Positions 23,213-36,324 of a DNA stretch of 64,000 nucleotides are shown piece by piece. The stretch is from Apostichopus japonicus (taxonomy: Eukaryota; Echinodermata; Holothuroidea; Aspidochirotida; Stichopodidae). The position numbers were made by a program, and so were the translations under genes. Location: NCBI RefSeq assembly GCF_037975245.1, contig NC_092583.1, positions 9,522,764 to 9,586,763 of the forward strand. The letters are read 5' to 3'. Position 1 is the first letter of the stretch; every line of letters starts with the position of its first letter. The notes under the pieces were generated by a model. That model saw nothing but the letters and a program-made list of their open reading frames with translations, was not told the DNA's origin and did no database searches.

Positions 23213-23297
23213 ACAAAACAAGGCTTTTACAAAACAAGGCTTGTACAAAACAAGGCTTGTACAAAACAAGGCTTTTACAAAACAAGGCTTGTTCAAA
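23213..23297 (+). repeat. 16 bp tandem repeat in the receptor 3' UTR
   Basis: Five copies of ACAAAACAAGGCTTGT or ACAAAACAAGGCTTTT, starting 25 bp after the stop codon and so probably transcribed. Confidence 0.9.
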
Positions 23298-26200
23298 CCA
23301 AAATCCTGTCTTGTCTTCGGTCGTACACCTCTAATCACTCTTGCCACGGCTTGACTAATTAACGACCTGAAGGTCTCTTCGGTAATTAATTGGTCCAATG
23401 AGTCATCTCTGGCAGTGGCACAGAATTCCTAAGAATCATTAGACATTGGCAGAGTTTGGCTCAGTAAATCACTGATTTATGGTTAGTACCTTCAGTTTTA
23501 TTCATGGTCTCTCTTGACAATTGAAACTGCAGTATCTTTGCCAAAAGTTGGTAGATATTTACTTCAGGATTCCTACAAAGCGGAATAGCTGTGCGAACGA
23601 TTGAAACCTTCTGCTCTGCCAGTCAATCTTAGCCAAAGCAGAAATACAAATGAAAGCACATCCTTCTCGTGGTGTCGAAACTGACGCAATAACCCCTACT
23701 TCGGTCTATGGGTTATTGCGCGAGGAATTTGATCGCTTCCAGGAGTGACCGACCAGGTCATGTGCTATCATTGCCAAAAGAGGGAAAAGACTAATTGTTT
23801 CACAGGGGGGGAAAAATGCCTTTTTGCATGAAAGATTGGGTCCATGCAAAAGGAAATCTGTCCATGGAAAATATGATATTCTGCAAAAAAACAAATCCTT
23901 CAGCCCACCTTCATTAACCTGGTATTGACTCAGAGTCACTATAATAATAGCACAAGTTAATTTTGTGGAGATTAATGTGAGTGGTTCTACCTCATCTTGA
24001 AAAGGTTTACCTCGTGGTTTACTGCATGTTGAGGTTCTTTACCTCATGGTTAAGCTATTATATTGACTAAATTATAAAAAGTTTGCCAGTTCAACCTGGA
24101 GATGAATTTTATTTATCATTCATGTTTAGTCACCAACTAGTATTTCTCGTAAAAAGAAGACAACCTTTCTATATATTATTAGAAGAGATGCTGTCAAGTG
24201 TTGTTAGAGGGTTAAAAGCAGATTTAAACAAACAAAGAAACAGACATAACCTTTCCCATATCGGTCAAAGGAAGGAGGGGGGAAGGGTGGGGGAAGATAA
24301 GTATTTTAACAGTAGAATGATTCTCATGTATATCGATGGGGGGACAATGGTCTGTAAAGTAGCCTCATTTTGTGTAGTGAGTCTTGACGCAGAGTCATTA
24401 TAAATAGCACAAGTCTGTGGAGATCTCCACAATTCTGATATAACAGCAACTCGGATATCACCGACGATGACCTCAATCTCGAAGTGGAAAGTTGTACAAA
24501 TAAGGAAGGAGGTCAAACGTTGTTTTTGTTATTGAGTGATATCAGTTACTCCAATTAAATATCTAAGAAATCAGGATAAAAATTATCCTAAGGTGAAGGG
24601 GAAATGAATATTCATTAAAGCTCAAGATATTTCTGTACCTCATTTTAGATGAGACTTTGCATCCATCTTCATTTTTTTTCCTTTTTATTTTTATTTTTTA
24701 ATATTTTTATTAAAATTTAATTCACTGTAAATGTAAAACACAAGTGGCTGTCGTTATTGTCCTGAGTAAAACAGGATCAAGGAAGAGCTGTAAAAGGAAG
24801 GATGAGGAATTTTTATTTTTTTTCCCTTTTTTTCTTTCAATCATTAATACCTACCTATCTAAAATGCTTGTTTTAACTGCCAGAGTTTCAACTGTAATAT
24901 TCTTACCGTGGACAACACTACTCTCAATGTAACAACACTTTCATTGCTGTTATATCTTCGTCCAATCCTACCTTAACCTTGTTATTTAATCCACATGACA
25001 CCCAGGTTACAGTGTGGATTTCATTTTTATTGCTTTTCTTTTGGGTTAATTTTTTTTTTTTTTTAATTTTTCTAAGTTTATCTTTTGTTAATTAATATGT
25101 TCCTTTTTTGTGTTTCTTTTCTGAAATATATTGTGTTAGTATCATTTTCAAATTGGTATTTTGAAGAAGTATAGCCATATTATTGGTCAGCAACTCGTCC
25201 AACCCCATCTGGATTTCTGGCCTTTAGATTTAGTGGGGGGTGGGGGGAGGGGTGGGGAGATGGGAGTTGACCTCTATCTATCAAAATACCTCAATAATAA
25301 GTTATCAGGTACTAAATGTGACAGTATTTTTTTTTTCTATTTTTTTTTTTTTTTTTTCAATTCTCTGGTGAAGTGAAAAAAATATATACTTGGTATTACA
25401 GGAGGCATTTTATATTTTTTGCTTCTTCAAATGTGAATCATGTAATTTATTATATTTTAGGAATATTTGGTAAGCGAACTTAATGTCAACTCTGTATCCA
25501 GAAATCAAAAGGGTACTTCATAGGTTAATGTAAGAAAGTTTAAAGAGAGTTAGGGAAAAAACTTGTGAACAAACTGCTTTTGTTGACTACTGTTAAAAAG
25601 CTTTGTGTAAGGTACTAGCTTGTGTAAGTTTCAGTATAAAAACCGAAAGAAGAGGACCCATGCCGTTACAATCCTACCATGGTCGTTCAAGGTAGAGTTT
25701 GAAGAAGTTTCTACTGGATTGAGTGGGATCATAACTTCAGGCCGTCTTAACTTTCGTTGGAAGTAACATAGTCGCTACATTTTTTTATTGCGTGTGGTGT
25801 AGTGCTTGATTAGGACCGTGTGAGTTTTACTAAGCAGTAACTGTTGCCATCGATGTGAGTCAAAACAATTGATGTTTTTCAGAATTGTCGTCAAACTTTT
25901 AATAAGGAGTGGCTCTTCACTTGTCACAATGTAAAAGACACAGAATAATATTTTATAAACACAAAAGTAGAAAATAAATAATGAGTATTCTATTGAACTA
26001 GATGTTTGATGTCACAAATGTGGATACTTGCGAGAATTTTTTTTAGACTTTTTTTTAGACTTTTAATTGGATTTTTTTTTTGGTAGGTGTTTGATTAAAT
26101 GTTGTAAATTTGTAGTGCATAAGGAAGGAGAGGGTGTGATTGTTGCTACATTAACTTTGAAATAATGTGACTGTTTTTAATGTATGCAACCATCTGTTGG

Positions 26201-27560
26201 GGATGGGGTGGTATAATTGGTGGATTAGTAAATTTGGATTACTTGTGATGACCTGACAATTCTTCAACATCAGTAATGCAAAAATGAGCGAAATATCAAT
26301 CAATTTTGAGATGAAACTCGTCTACATCGGAGTCATGAAATCTTTTGATGGGCCAGTGGAACTTTTTGTGGGGGTTTTGCCAAAAAAACACATACCATGT
26401 TCGGGAGTGACATATCTAAGTGGAGAAGCAAAAACCCAAACGTCATCTGTAATCTATGAGATGGGAGGTAGTGAACGACGATGCCTCATAAAGTTTTGAA
26501 GATACCACGGATTTGGATTTTTGGGCTTCACGTACGAGACCGAAGACTTGAGTAAATCCAACATCACAGAGAAGCACAGGTGCTTGAATATTCAGTTACG
26601 TTTTCTTTGTAACTAAAATTGAGAAATTCAACTCCATACTGTAACCGGTGGAAGAATCACCATGAAACTTGTCGTCACAATAATTATCGATCGATACCAG
26701 CCCTTCAGGTCTCGTAGCAGAGAGTTCAAAAGTCGTCACGTTGTAGCTGTTTATTCGTCTTCGTAAGTGGACTTCTTTGATTGGCTGATCAAATCTGTAT
26801 ACATTTTACTGTGTATGTGTTTAAATGTTAAAAAAAAAACTGTTTTGAAAAAGCTGTAAATGGAAGCCGTTTGAGACTTGATATAGTCATTGGTTCGTTT
26901 TTCTCCATGTTTTTTTCTTCCTTTCTTTCTTCGGTCATGGAGTCAGTTTTTACTTCGGGTAACGTTCGACACAAACATCATATACGTGTGTGTCATTCAC
27001 GTTTGAACATCAGGTCACTTTGTTTTCTCTTCTACAAATCACAAAATATTCATATTTTGATTACATTTCAATTTAATCTTTGTAAAACATGCTGCAGTTA
27101 TTTGCTGAGTGAATGCCAAGTTCATGTCCAGGGAAAAAAAAAAATTTCGAGTATACTGTAAAGATAGTTGGCGTTAAATACATATATGATGATAAATAAT
27201 AATGATAACAACAACAACAATATTAAAAGTCAGGCTTTTTCTGTTAGAAAAAAGAACTATAATTTTGTTCGTCACCAATCTGGGATAGTTAAGTGATAGT
27301 AGCTGAGCCGCTTTGTGATCATGAGCATTCATTTTGTAATATTTCAGCTTTTATTGTCATTAACATTTAATTTTTTTTTGTAATTACTGAGATCAGCGAA
27401 AGGGTTAATTAAAAGACATTACTGAACATCTGTTAGGAGACCTCCCTTGTATGTCTTTGTGAAATGAGCACAGTGTTGTAATGAACGGTGAATTGAGCAG
27501 TCTATCTTCCAAAATGAAAGGAATAATGAGTTAGTGTGGCACTCTTGGAAGATCAAGCAC
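23298..27560 (+). other. Probable receptor 3' UTR grading into intergenic DNA
   Basis: No further gene is seen. The first AATAAA downstream of the stop that I find is at 25973-25978; another lies at 29393-29398. Which one, if either, ends the transcript cannot be told from sequence. The region has several T-rich tracts. Confidence 0.35.
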
Positions 27561-27579
27561 ATGGACTCTGTGTATATAA

Positions 27580-27810
27580 CTTGGAGTACATAGTACTTGG
27601 AGTACATAGTACTTGGAGTACATAGTGCTTGTAGTACATAGTACTTGGAGTACATATCACTTGGAGTACATATCACTTGGAGTACATAGTACTTGGAGTA
27701 CATAGTACTTGGAGTACATAGTACTTGGAGTACATAGTACTTGGAGTACATATCACTTGGAGTACATATCACTTGGAGTACATTGTACTTGGAGTTCATA
27801 GTACTTGGGA
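27580..27810 (+). repeat. 16 bp minisatellite ACTTGGAGTACATAGT
   Basis: About fourteen head-to-tail copies. Two variants alternate in blocks, ending ATAGT or ATATC, which suggests multi-unit duplications. Confidence 0.92.
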
Positions 27811-30800
27811 GTACGTAGACTCAAACTTCTGGATAACTTGTAACAACTGAATTGAGTCTTTCTTTAAGTGGAGGAACTTGTTGCAACACTGTGAAGGAAA
27901 ACAGTTTCTAAAATGATTGCTTAAGCATAAAAGTAGGTTTTAAAAGAGTCGTATGAAGCTCTTTGTATGCGTTGATTCGTTAGTCGCACTGTAGGTTACT
28001 TTTAACTTCAGGTAGCTCATGTTGTATGCTTGGTTTGGTCCCGCCGCAGGGGAACTTTAACATCAGGTACTTTTTAGTTTTAAGGAAAATGATTCATAAT
28101 CTATAAATGCACTTAAAGAGAGTAACAGGGTACAGACAGGGACAGTGACTCGATTTATAGTTCTGTGGCAACCCTTTTTTTTTTTTTGGTGGGTGGGGGG
28201 ATCATCAGTTCAACAGTGTTTTGGTGAGGGGTTGGAAGAGGAGGTAACCAGGAGGGTAAGGAGATGGTCAAGGGAAGAGGAGGTTGGAATGATGAATTTG
28301 AAGACCATCTTAGCATATCTTGTCATCTGTGTTGCATGGTTCTTATATATCTATAACTACTTTTTGCTGTGAGGGTTAGATATCTTTGAAGATTGTCTTT
28401 TGGAATGGCATCGCACATGGAATAGAAGTATGAATATTTCAAGAAGGAATCTTCTTTTGTGGAGGTGTCATTGGAATGCAGCTGAAAGCACTGGTGAAGA
28501 TCGTTTAGGATAGTAAACTGAAACCTGATGTTTTGGTAATATTCTAATTGTCCGATTCACCTTTTTTTTCCTTTTTTTTCGTACCTTTTATCTAAAGAAT
28601 TAAAAAAGCGACTCCCACCGAAGTCAGAACATTGTAGGTTAAAGATAGTAACTAGACTAAGTTGGCTCTTCGACGGTCGTGTCGTCTGCCACACAAATAT
28701 TCTCGGGAGCAAACGCACAATGCTTTCTAGTTCCTTTCGCTCAGTTGCGATCATAACATTCAGTCGGTAAAGGAACTTTGCACCAGTAACTTCAGTATAT
28801 TGGATGGCATAATCAAGTACAACCAGCTGGTTTGAAAAATCTACAAATTTCATTAAGTATATTTTATAGAAATGAGATTACGATATTCTTTGTCTTAGTT
28901 CTGGGGTTGTAACCCCCGGAATTATCAGTCTCCACCCTACCACCCCCCCCCCCATATCGCCTGTCTCATTCTCATCAGGTCTAATGAATGAGTACAGAGT
29001 ATCCACTGGTACTGTTAGGAGTGACCACGTGTCCTACACTGTACCATGAAAGTACATTGAAAGACGACTTGGTCATCCATTACATAAAGAAACTTTAAAG
29101 CGGAGTGTCATAATAAGTTTATCGGTCTGACTTTAATTTTAATTATTTTTTTGATCAAGTATAAATGTATTGAGTCATGTCTGTCTGTTTGTTTGTTTAT
29201 TAGTTAGTTTGCGTGTTTGTTGTCAGGTTTTTTATGCTTGTAAACTGCCATTTGATGATATAATTTTAACTTAACAGTAGAAATTCATGCATTAGTGTGC
29301 AAGGCGTATTTTGCAGTAAGTTTGACAGATATCGAGAACTGCCCATGAGGCCTTCTGTTTATTGTCAATGTTTCTGTTTCAGAAATAAATATTAATTTGT
29401 ACAGCAGCCAGTCCTTGAGAAGGAGTCGACTCAGTAGCGCTCCTTCATATGTGCACAGACAGTTATTTCAGAGATGTTGATGCGATTGGTTCATTTGTTT
29501 CTATGGTTATTCATACAATGAATATGAATATTCATGTCATGCCGTTCAATATTCATATAGGGATTGTGTTCCCTGTTGTCATGGCATCATTTGTTATTGT
29601 AAACATCACCCGTTCAAGGTCATCAGTATCAGCCCAAAATTTAAGCATCCTATAAATTTTGCTAGAAGTCTTCAAAGAGTATACTTTCCCCGGAGGTTTT
29701 GTGTTCTTCGAATTATTCGTAGAACACAAGAGGATTGTTAGAATAGACAAGTTGAAATGTTTCAGTGTGGATAAGTTCTTTTAGAGTGGAAATTAACTGC
29801 TGGTTGGGAACAAATTTGAACATGTTCCAACATTATCTAACTTTTTAGAAGATTTTGGGGCAATACTGATGACTTATAAATATTCATATGAAAGTCTCCA
29901 TCTATGACATTGACATTATTTGTTTTTCAGAGTGAAACACTATAAAGTCCAAAATGTATATTAAATGAACTCAGCTGCGATTGTTTTTGTGTGATGTCAC
30001 ATGTCATTTAAAGTCCCATTATGCATTCGATTTTGGAACGATTGTTTTTCTCAGTAGGATTGTGTAATCAATAATCATGTTGAATGTGCTTTTTTGCTAA
30101 AGTTTTGGGTCTATTTTGTAGAGATGGAGGGAATGGAAAAATTCAAAACCAAAACAAAGGTGTCCTAATATTGTTGTTGTTTAGGTCGAGATGAAAACGT
30201 TAAACAGAACAAGGGTTTCATCTCAACCAGACAAAGACGAAGAACAGGCCCAAATTTTTGGGGGAAAAGTACATTTTCATGATTTCTAATTATTTAGTTC
30301 CAAAAGAACAGATAAAATATCTGTAGAGTGAGGGATCAGTTTAGTCTGTGTTATGCATAATAGGGCTTCAGAGAGACAAAATATACACTCAGTTGATACC
30401 GCAAAACAAACACCTTTCTGTCTTTAGGAAACTCTTCTTCACCCATGACATCATGAATATTTAGAGGCTATTAGGGAACAAGAAATTAAATTGTTTGTGA
30501 CTTGTAGTAGGCAAGTTTTTTTTGGTTATTCTTGCCAACAATTTCAGTGGCAGGTTCTAAGGAGGGGGAGGTGGGGTGGGGGGGGCTCCTGAAACAGTTT
30601 ATCCTTAGTATCAGATGAAATGGGTTCCTGACATTTTCATAATATTCATTGTCTTTGCTTATTATTCTTTTCTTTTGTTTTGTACCATTTTTTGTTGTTG
30701 TTTGAAGTGTAAATAAGTGTAATCTTTAAATTAATTGATTGGTTCAGATCTTGTGTGGGTCGGACACAAAGTTTAGAAAATTGATTGATCGATGTATCGG

Positions 30801-31350
30801 GGAAGTTTATCGCATGACGTTTTTCTTGATGAAGAAACAAGGAGGTTGGTGATTTGATATGAGTATTATGGAATGTCCCCCCCCCCTCTATATAGGGGGT
30901 TTTAAAACTACAATGGTGCCCTCCATAGAAATGTTTCAACATTGTTTTCAATATTTGCGCATTTTTTTTCTTTCTGTTCATGACATTGAATAGCTTGTAA
31001 TTCATGCAAAAACAAAACTATGTGGTGCATAACAATTGGCTCTTTTTTATCTTTCTTTGTTTGTTAACGACTTCATCAGTTTGGTTAACCAGCTATTTCA
31101 GAAAATAGCGAATCCACTGGGGCTCAAGATTGTTGTGTGATCGAGAATCATTGTTTACTGCACTGGCTCTAGAGACATGCTACACATAATTTCCCTCATA
31201 GACTACAGCAAATCATCCCGTTTAGTCCAGTTGTCAATAAGGGAGAACTGACACACAACCCCAAACCCCCCCCCCCCTGGAAATGTTCATAACCCAAGCT
31301 TGGACTGTGCATCGACTTGATGTTAAAGGTTCCTGCTGCTCCCCCCCCCC
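27811..31350. other. Intergenic, no gene seen
   Basis: Short open frames here have no recognisable domains. G- or C-runs occur at about 28185, 28945, 30560, 30875 and 31267. Confidence 0.4.
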
Positions 31351-31353
31351 CCC

Positions 31354-31510
31354 AGGCGCGTAGCGAGGAGTTTGCCAAGGGAGGGGCGAACCTGTAGCCA
31401 AACTATTAGAGCCGTAGATTCGGCACAGGAAACTAAGTGTAGCGCCACCATAAGTTGGCGCGAAGCGCACCAGAAAATTTTTTAACGGGGGGCGGTCGCC
31501 CCCTTGCCCC
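31354..31510. mobile_element. hAT-like MITE fragment (CAGGCGCGTAGCGAGG end)
   Basis: Begins CAGGCGCGTAGCGAGGAG. It contains an AGCGCCACC...AGTTGGCGCGAAGCGCACCAGAAAATTTTTT block clearly related to the interior of the element at 10183-10564. I found no matching right end or target-site duplication, so it is probably truncated. Confidence 0.5.
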
Positions 31511-31956
31511 CCTTTGTTATGCGATTGCTGCCCCCCCCCCTGCCATTACATTGCTGTAAATGAAAGGTTTGTCTTTTATAATCCAGTGTTTGGTGTCTTT
31601 GGGGTACCTGATATCTTTTCAAGTTTATTCAAAGAAAAACACAAAGCAAAAGCACGTAAAACACACAAAGGTATAAGTTACAATATTCTCTCTTCAACCA
31701 ATTTGAATACAGTGTATTGGCTAATGAATACATTAACTGAATATGTAGACCGTGGTACAATCAGAAAGCCCGATACAAACATATTGACCAGACTACACAT
31801 AGAGAGTACAGGATGCAAAGGGACCGGTACGACCATTTGAAACCATTTGTACAGGTGTACACATCTCCACACTGAGTACAACTTAGTATGGTTGAGATCT
31901 ATTGAATGGATGTACGAGACTGGAAGGAGACACAAACCCTTCGCCTATTATCTTAA

Positions 31957-32316
31957 AGGGTGTGAAGACTCGCGCAAAAAGAAACGTCTAATGCCGGTAA
32001 TCTGACCTAGTTTCGAATGAGGTGTTACAGAAGTGTTAGACCACCATCGATCCCAGAAAATACACACACACAGCTTGCTACCATCGGTAATTAGACACTA
32101 GTGTACAGTCAGTACATACAGCTGCAGTCAATACCCACAGCACAGTGTGCAAACAATACAGCGATGGACATCTCAGGTCTTGCTAAAGATAACAAGGTAT
32201 CACGTTTCATTACTGTCTGCATTTTGTAGCATCATGAACAAAACATCACTTGCAAGCAACGGAAAGTTAACTTTTTCAGATGGCCTCACGTAGTTTGGGG
32301 CGAGTCTTCAATGCCT
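31957..32316. mobile_element. TTAA-flanked MITE, family C, copy 1
   Basis: A 360 bp element flanked by TTAA (31953-31956 and 32317-32320). Its terminal inverted repeats are AGGGTGTGAAGACTCGCGC and GGCGAGTCTTCAATGCCT. A near-identical copy lies 1.4 kb downstream, in the same orientation. Confidence 0.85.
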
Positions 32317-32320
32317 TTAA

Positions 32321-33382
32321 GCTAATGTGAAAGATGTTGTGATGTTGGAAATATCCCAAAACTGCTCTGAATAGGAGATATCCTAACTTAGAACGTTCTG
32401 TTAGAAAGTTCTCATTTTCTGTCAGATTCTGTCGCTAGGATATGAAACCTACTTTTGCTTCTGTTCTCCAGCAGTTAACAACGACACCACAACAACAAAA
32501 AATCTCCATTTCTGAATATATAAATTGTAATAAATAAATAAATGAGGAAAAACAATTAACACTTGTCATATTTAAAATTGCAATATTTAGCTGAACCCCT
32601 GTTACCTCTCTCCCAAATTGAATACAAATTTTCTTAGCAAAACAAAAATAATAAGGCAAAAGATGATGGCTGGGGTCTGTTTTCCCTCCCACATGTATTT
32701 CATTCAACATATGAAGAAGACCAAACACTGTTTAGTATTTGTCTACTCAAAACAAAATGCTCCAAATTCCTATACCATGCAGACTTTAAAGACTATTTCA
32801 CAAGAAAATGAAAGATATTCTGTGACGTCTCACTTTGTAGGCAGTAACAAAACCAAGCATGCATTCCCCCTCAATATCGTGCCCTCTAAATCTGCCTATG
32901 ATGTGCACAATATGCAGGTGCACTTTTTCACTTCCAAAATGTCCCCCCCACAATTCCCCCCACCCACCTTCAACTGGTTGATTGCCTTCCACCCCTTTCC
33001 TCCCCTCCCAGCAGTCTTCAGTCTAGGAAATGATTAGATGAATTCATCTGGCCACATGTGAGTGAATGATTTCATCATCGCATATTGGGCTGAAAATGTT
33101 TTTCTGCTTTTTCTTTATAATATTTAAATTCATTAATCCACCGAGGGAAAACAACATTTTTTGCACACACAAATAAAAAACCTGTCATTTTTTATTAAAT
33201 TGTAAAATATTACAGAGAACATTGGCAGCTAAGCAAACAGTCCAAAGTATGACAATTTCGTCGATAAATCAACCAGAAATTTATAATAGGAAAGTAAAGC
33301 TTTCGAAGAACATCTGCCGTCGTGACATCCACAGACCACACCTAAATGTGATTCATTTCCTTGGGAGTGCTAAGAGAGGGGT
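32321..33382. other. Intergenic spacer between two family C MITEs
   Basis: No gene recognised. Confidence 0.4.
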
Positions 33383-33386
33383 TTAA

Positions 33387-33744
33387 AGGGAGTGAAGACT
33401 CGCGCACAAAGAACCGTCTGATGCCGCTAATCTGACCTAGTTTCGAATGAGGTGTAACAGAAGTGTTAGACACCACCATCCATCCCAGAAAATACACACA
33501 CAGCTTGCTACTGTTGGTAATTAGACACTAGTGTACAGTCAGTACATACAGCTACGGTCAATACCCACAACACAGTGTACATAGCAGCGATGGATATCTC
33601 AGGTCTCGATAAAAGATAACAAGGTATCACGTTTCATTACTGTCTGCACTTTGTAGCGACAAGAAGAAAACTTCACTTGCAACCAACGGAAAGTTAACTT
33701 TTTCAGAGGACGACACACCAATTTGGGGCGAGTCTTCAATGCCT
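33387..33744. mobile_element. TTAA-flanked MITE, family C, copy 2
   Basis: A 358 bp element flanked by TTAA (33383-33386 and 33745-33748). It aligns end to end with copy 1, with scattered substitutions and small indels. Confidence 0.85.
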
Positions 33745-33748
33745 TTAA

Positions 33749-36134
33749 GCAGTCAAACTAGGATTACATTTAATCAACAATATATCCTAGGTTAGGGAAA
33801 AGATATTGACAAGGGCTTTTTGACTGTTTACTGTGTGGATTATGGAGTATCTTTCTCTCTTTATGATTCTCACTGGAATAATCCGTTAATAGAATGAGTC
33901 CTCCCTTCTTTTGCACATAATAATACAGTATGTAATTTAATCCAGCTTAAGGCCTTCATTCTTAGAAATTTAACACAGTTCCACGTACTGCAGTTAGCAT
34001 GTTCCTCAGAGAAATGGAATATAAAAAGAAGCTCACAGTTGATTACACAAGTCTATATATTAAATTAAATACCTTGCTTTGTTAAAAAAATATCAGTGCA
34101 AAAATTGTAAGAAAAAATGAAGAAAAAAAATCAAAGCAACATGTAAAGTACATATAATATATATAGATATATATATACCCAAAGGCAAATCTAAAAGGTA
34201 TTCTTGAGAGGAAAGACGCAACTCATGGTGAACTTTGGTTGTGAAACGAAAGATACAAATGTAGAAACAATTAAGGCATACAACAGCAATATTAAAACTG
34301 CAATCTACATTTGACAAAATTTTTATGAAATTATTTTTTGCTTCGTGCTGTCATGTCAGACTATCTAACACCCCCCACGAGAATACAAGAAAAAACCCGA
34401 TAAATATTCCTGTCTGCCAGCCTAAGATGATAAAGTTCAGGCCACAAACAATGACCACAAACACACGACATTGGGCTGTTTACCTTGTGGATAATTTGTA
34501 ATTGAAATATATCGGCATCTATCGATCTGTTTAACATGATTGATCGATACCAAAATGTCATTTAGGCAGGATGGGATGGGATGGGCATGAATTATAGCCC
34601 GTTCGCAAAAATAAAGAAATGTGTGATATAAACAATTTTGATTTCATTCCCTCCCTGAAATTTCGATAATAACGGAGAAATTTTGTTAAATAACAAAGAA
34701 AGAGAAAAGAAGTGATAACTGAGTACTGTTATTACCTTAATTAAACATTCTTAATGAATACCAGAGTTTTTATCAAGATGATTATGCTCCATTTTTTGAT
34801 TGAATACAATTTGAACCTCTGTGCATAATTTTTCCGCATCATCAAATATGCACCTTCTTGAAAGCGATACCAGATCGGACTGGGTTTTTTTTCTTTTCCC
34901 CATCAATTACAGGTATGTGTTTTTAATAATTAGTGTACTGACATTTGATGCTGTAGTTGGTTTTTAACACCCTAGAGTTGTCATTTAATATCTGACTGCT
35001 AAAATTTACAGATTTAGACTTTAACAATTATTTACAATGACAGTAGTAATCATGCACCTAGATAGAACAGCACAAAAAAATATATAAACATGTAAAATCA
35101 GATACCACTTAATACAGTATATGACAAAATGGTTGCCTCTTTAAATCGTAAACATCTCGAACCAAGTTACTCACAATCTTGGGAGCTGGAAAGTGCAATT
35201 ATAAGACTGAACAAATCGCCAGTGGTTACTCTTACTAACATATGTTCCCCTCTCCCTCCCCTACCATCCCTCCTTCACCATTAGGTAAAATGGTAATGGA
35301 TCAATAGATTATGACACATTCGTGCAAACAACCCAACTTACTGTACAGTACGGTAATATCGGTATTCTTACAAAATTTCCCAAATGAAGCATTCTTAACT
35401 GAAACCCACATTAGCTCAATTTAAGTCAGTTTTGTATGGTCTAAGCACGTTGGTCTGCAACGACCCTGGAGCTGATGTGAGGACTGAGCCATCACCCACC
35501 AGCCCCCCCCCCGGCCCCCTGCCCCCTCACCCCTCAGAATCAAATGTTCAGAATATGTGAATGCTTGCTTGCACTATGACGCTTCCATGGATAATTGTGG
35601 GTAAATTTTCTGATGTATGTAAAGCAGGCATTTCAAGGGTTGTTTCCTTTATAAATTCCCAATTGATTGTAATATCTTTATTTAAAGTAAGGTGTTCATC
35701 AGTGCTACTAACTGACTGCATTTCTTTTGTATGACCATTTAATGATCTATAGCAACACTGTATGATTCTTTAAATAAATCTGTACATTAGTATGCAAGCA
35801 CTACTGATAATGACTAAAGGCATTTATATCAGTTACTTAAAAGATATGAAAATATGAATACATATAAGCCGTGGAATGTTAAACTAATAAAGTCTATCAC
35901 AAAAGGTTATTCAATCTAAAGTCAACTGCTGCTATTCATATGTATTTTTACCAGACCGCCACGCATTGTTCATTATGATATCACATATAGTAATGTAAAC
36001 AGTAACCTGTTTGAAGGTTGCTAAGTCCTCTTTAATATATTATTTATAGTGTAACAGTAAACATGACTACACATTAGGGAAATATACCCACACACAGACT
36101 GCCAGTACTGTAGAGTGTGTGTGTATATATACAT

Positions 36135-36139
<5 letters not shown>
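33749..36139. other. Intergenic AT-rich DNA, no gene seen
   Basis: I see no supported coding or RNA feature. Short GATGGGATGGGATGGG-like and C-rich runs only. Confidence 0.4.
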
Positions 36140-36192
<53 letters not shown>

Positions 36193-36324
36193 TTATACAT
36201 ATAACTGAAAATGTAATAAGGAAATCCAGAACAGTGAAAAAACTTCCAGCCTCCACCGGGATTCGAACCCGGGCCTCCCGCCTTATATGCGGACACCCTA
36301 ACCACTAGGCTAGCTATGGACGCT
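36140..36324 (-). repeat. tRNA-derived SINE with (AT)n tail, copy 2
   Basis: The minus-strand head starts AGCGTCCATAGC, with the A-box region CTAGTGGTTAGGGTGTCC and B box GGGTTCGAATCCC. The body includes AAGTTTTTTCACTGTTCTGG, and an AT tail runs leftward to about 36140. It is the same family as 2630-2875, and its T-arm is better preserved. Confidence 0.85.

Noticed and set aside
26284-26499. 71-codon plus-strand open frame
   Set aside because: No recognisable domain, no convincing splice context, and it lies in the probable 3' UTR or intergenic region.
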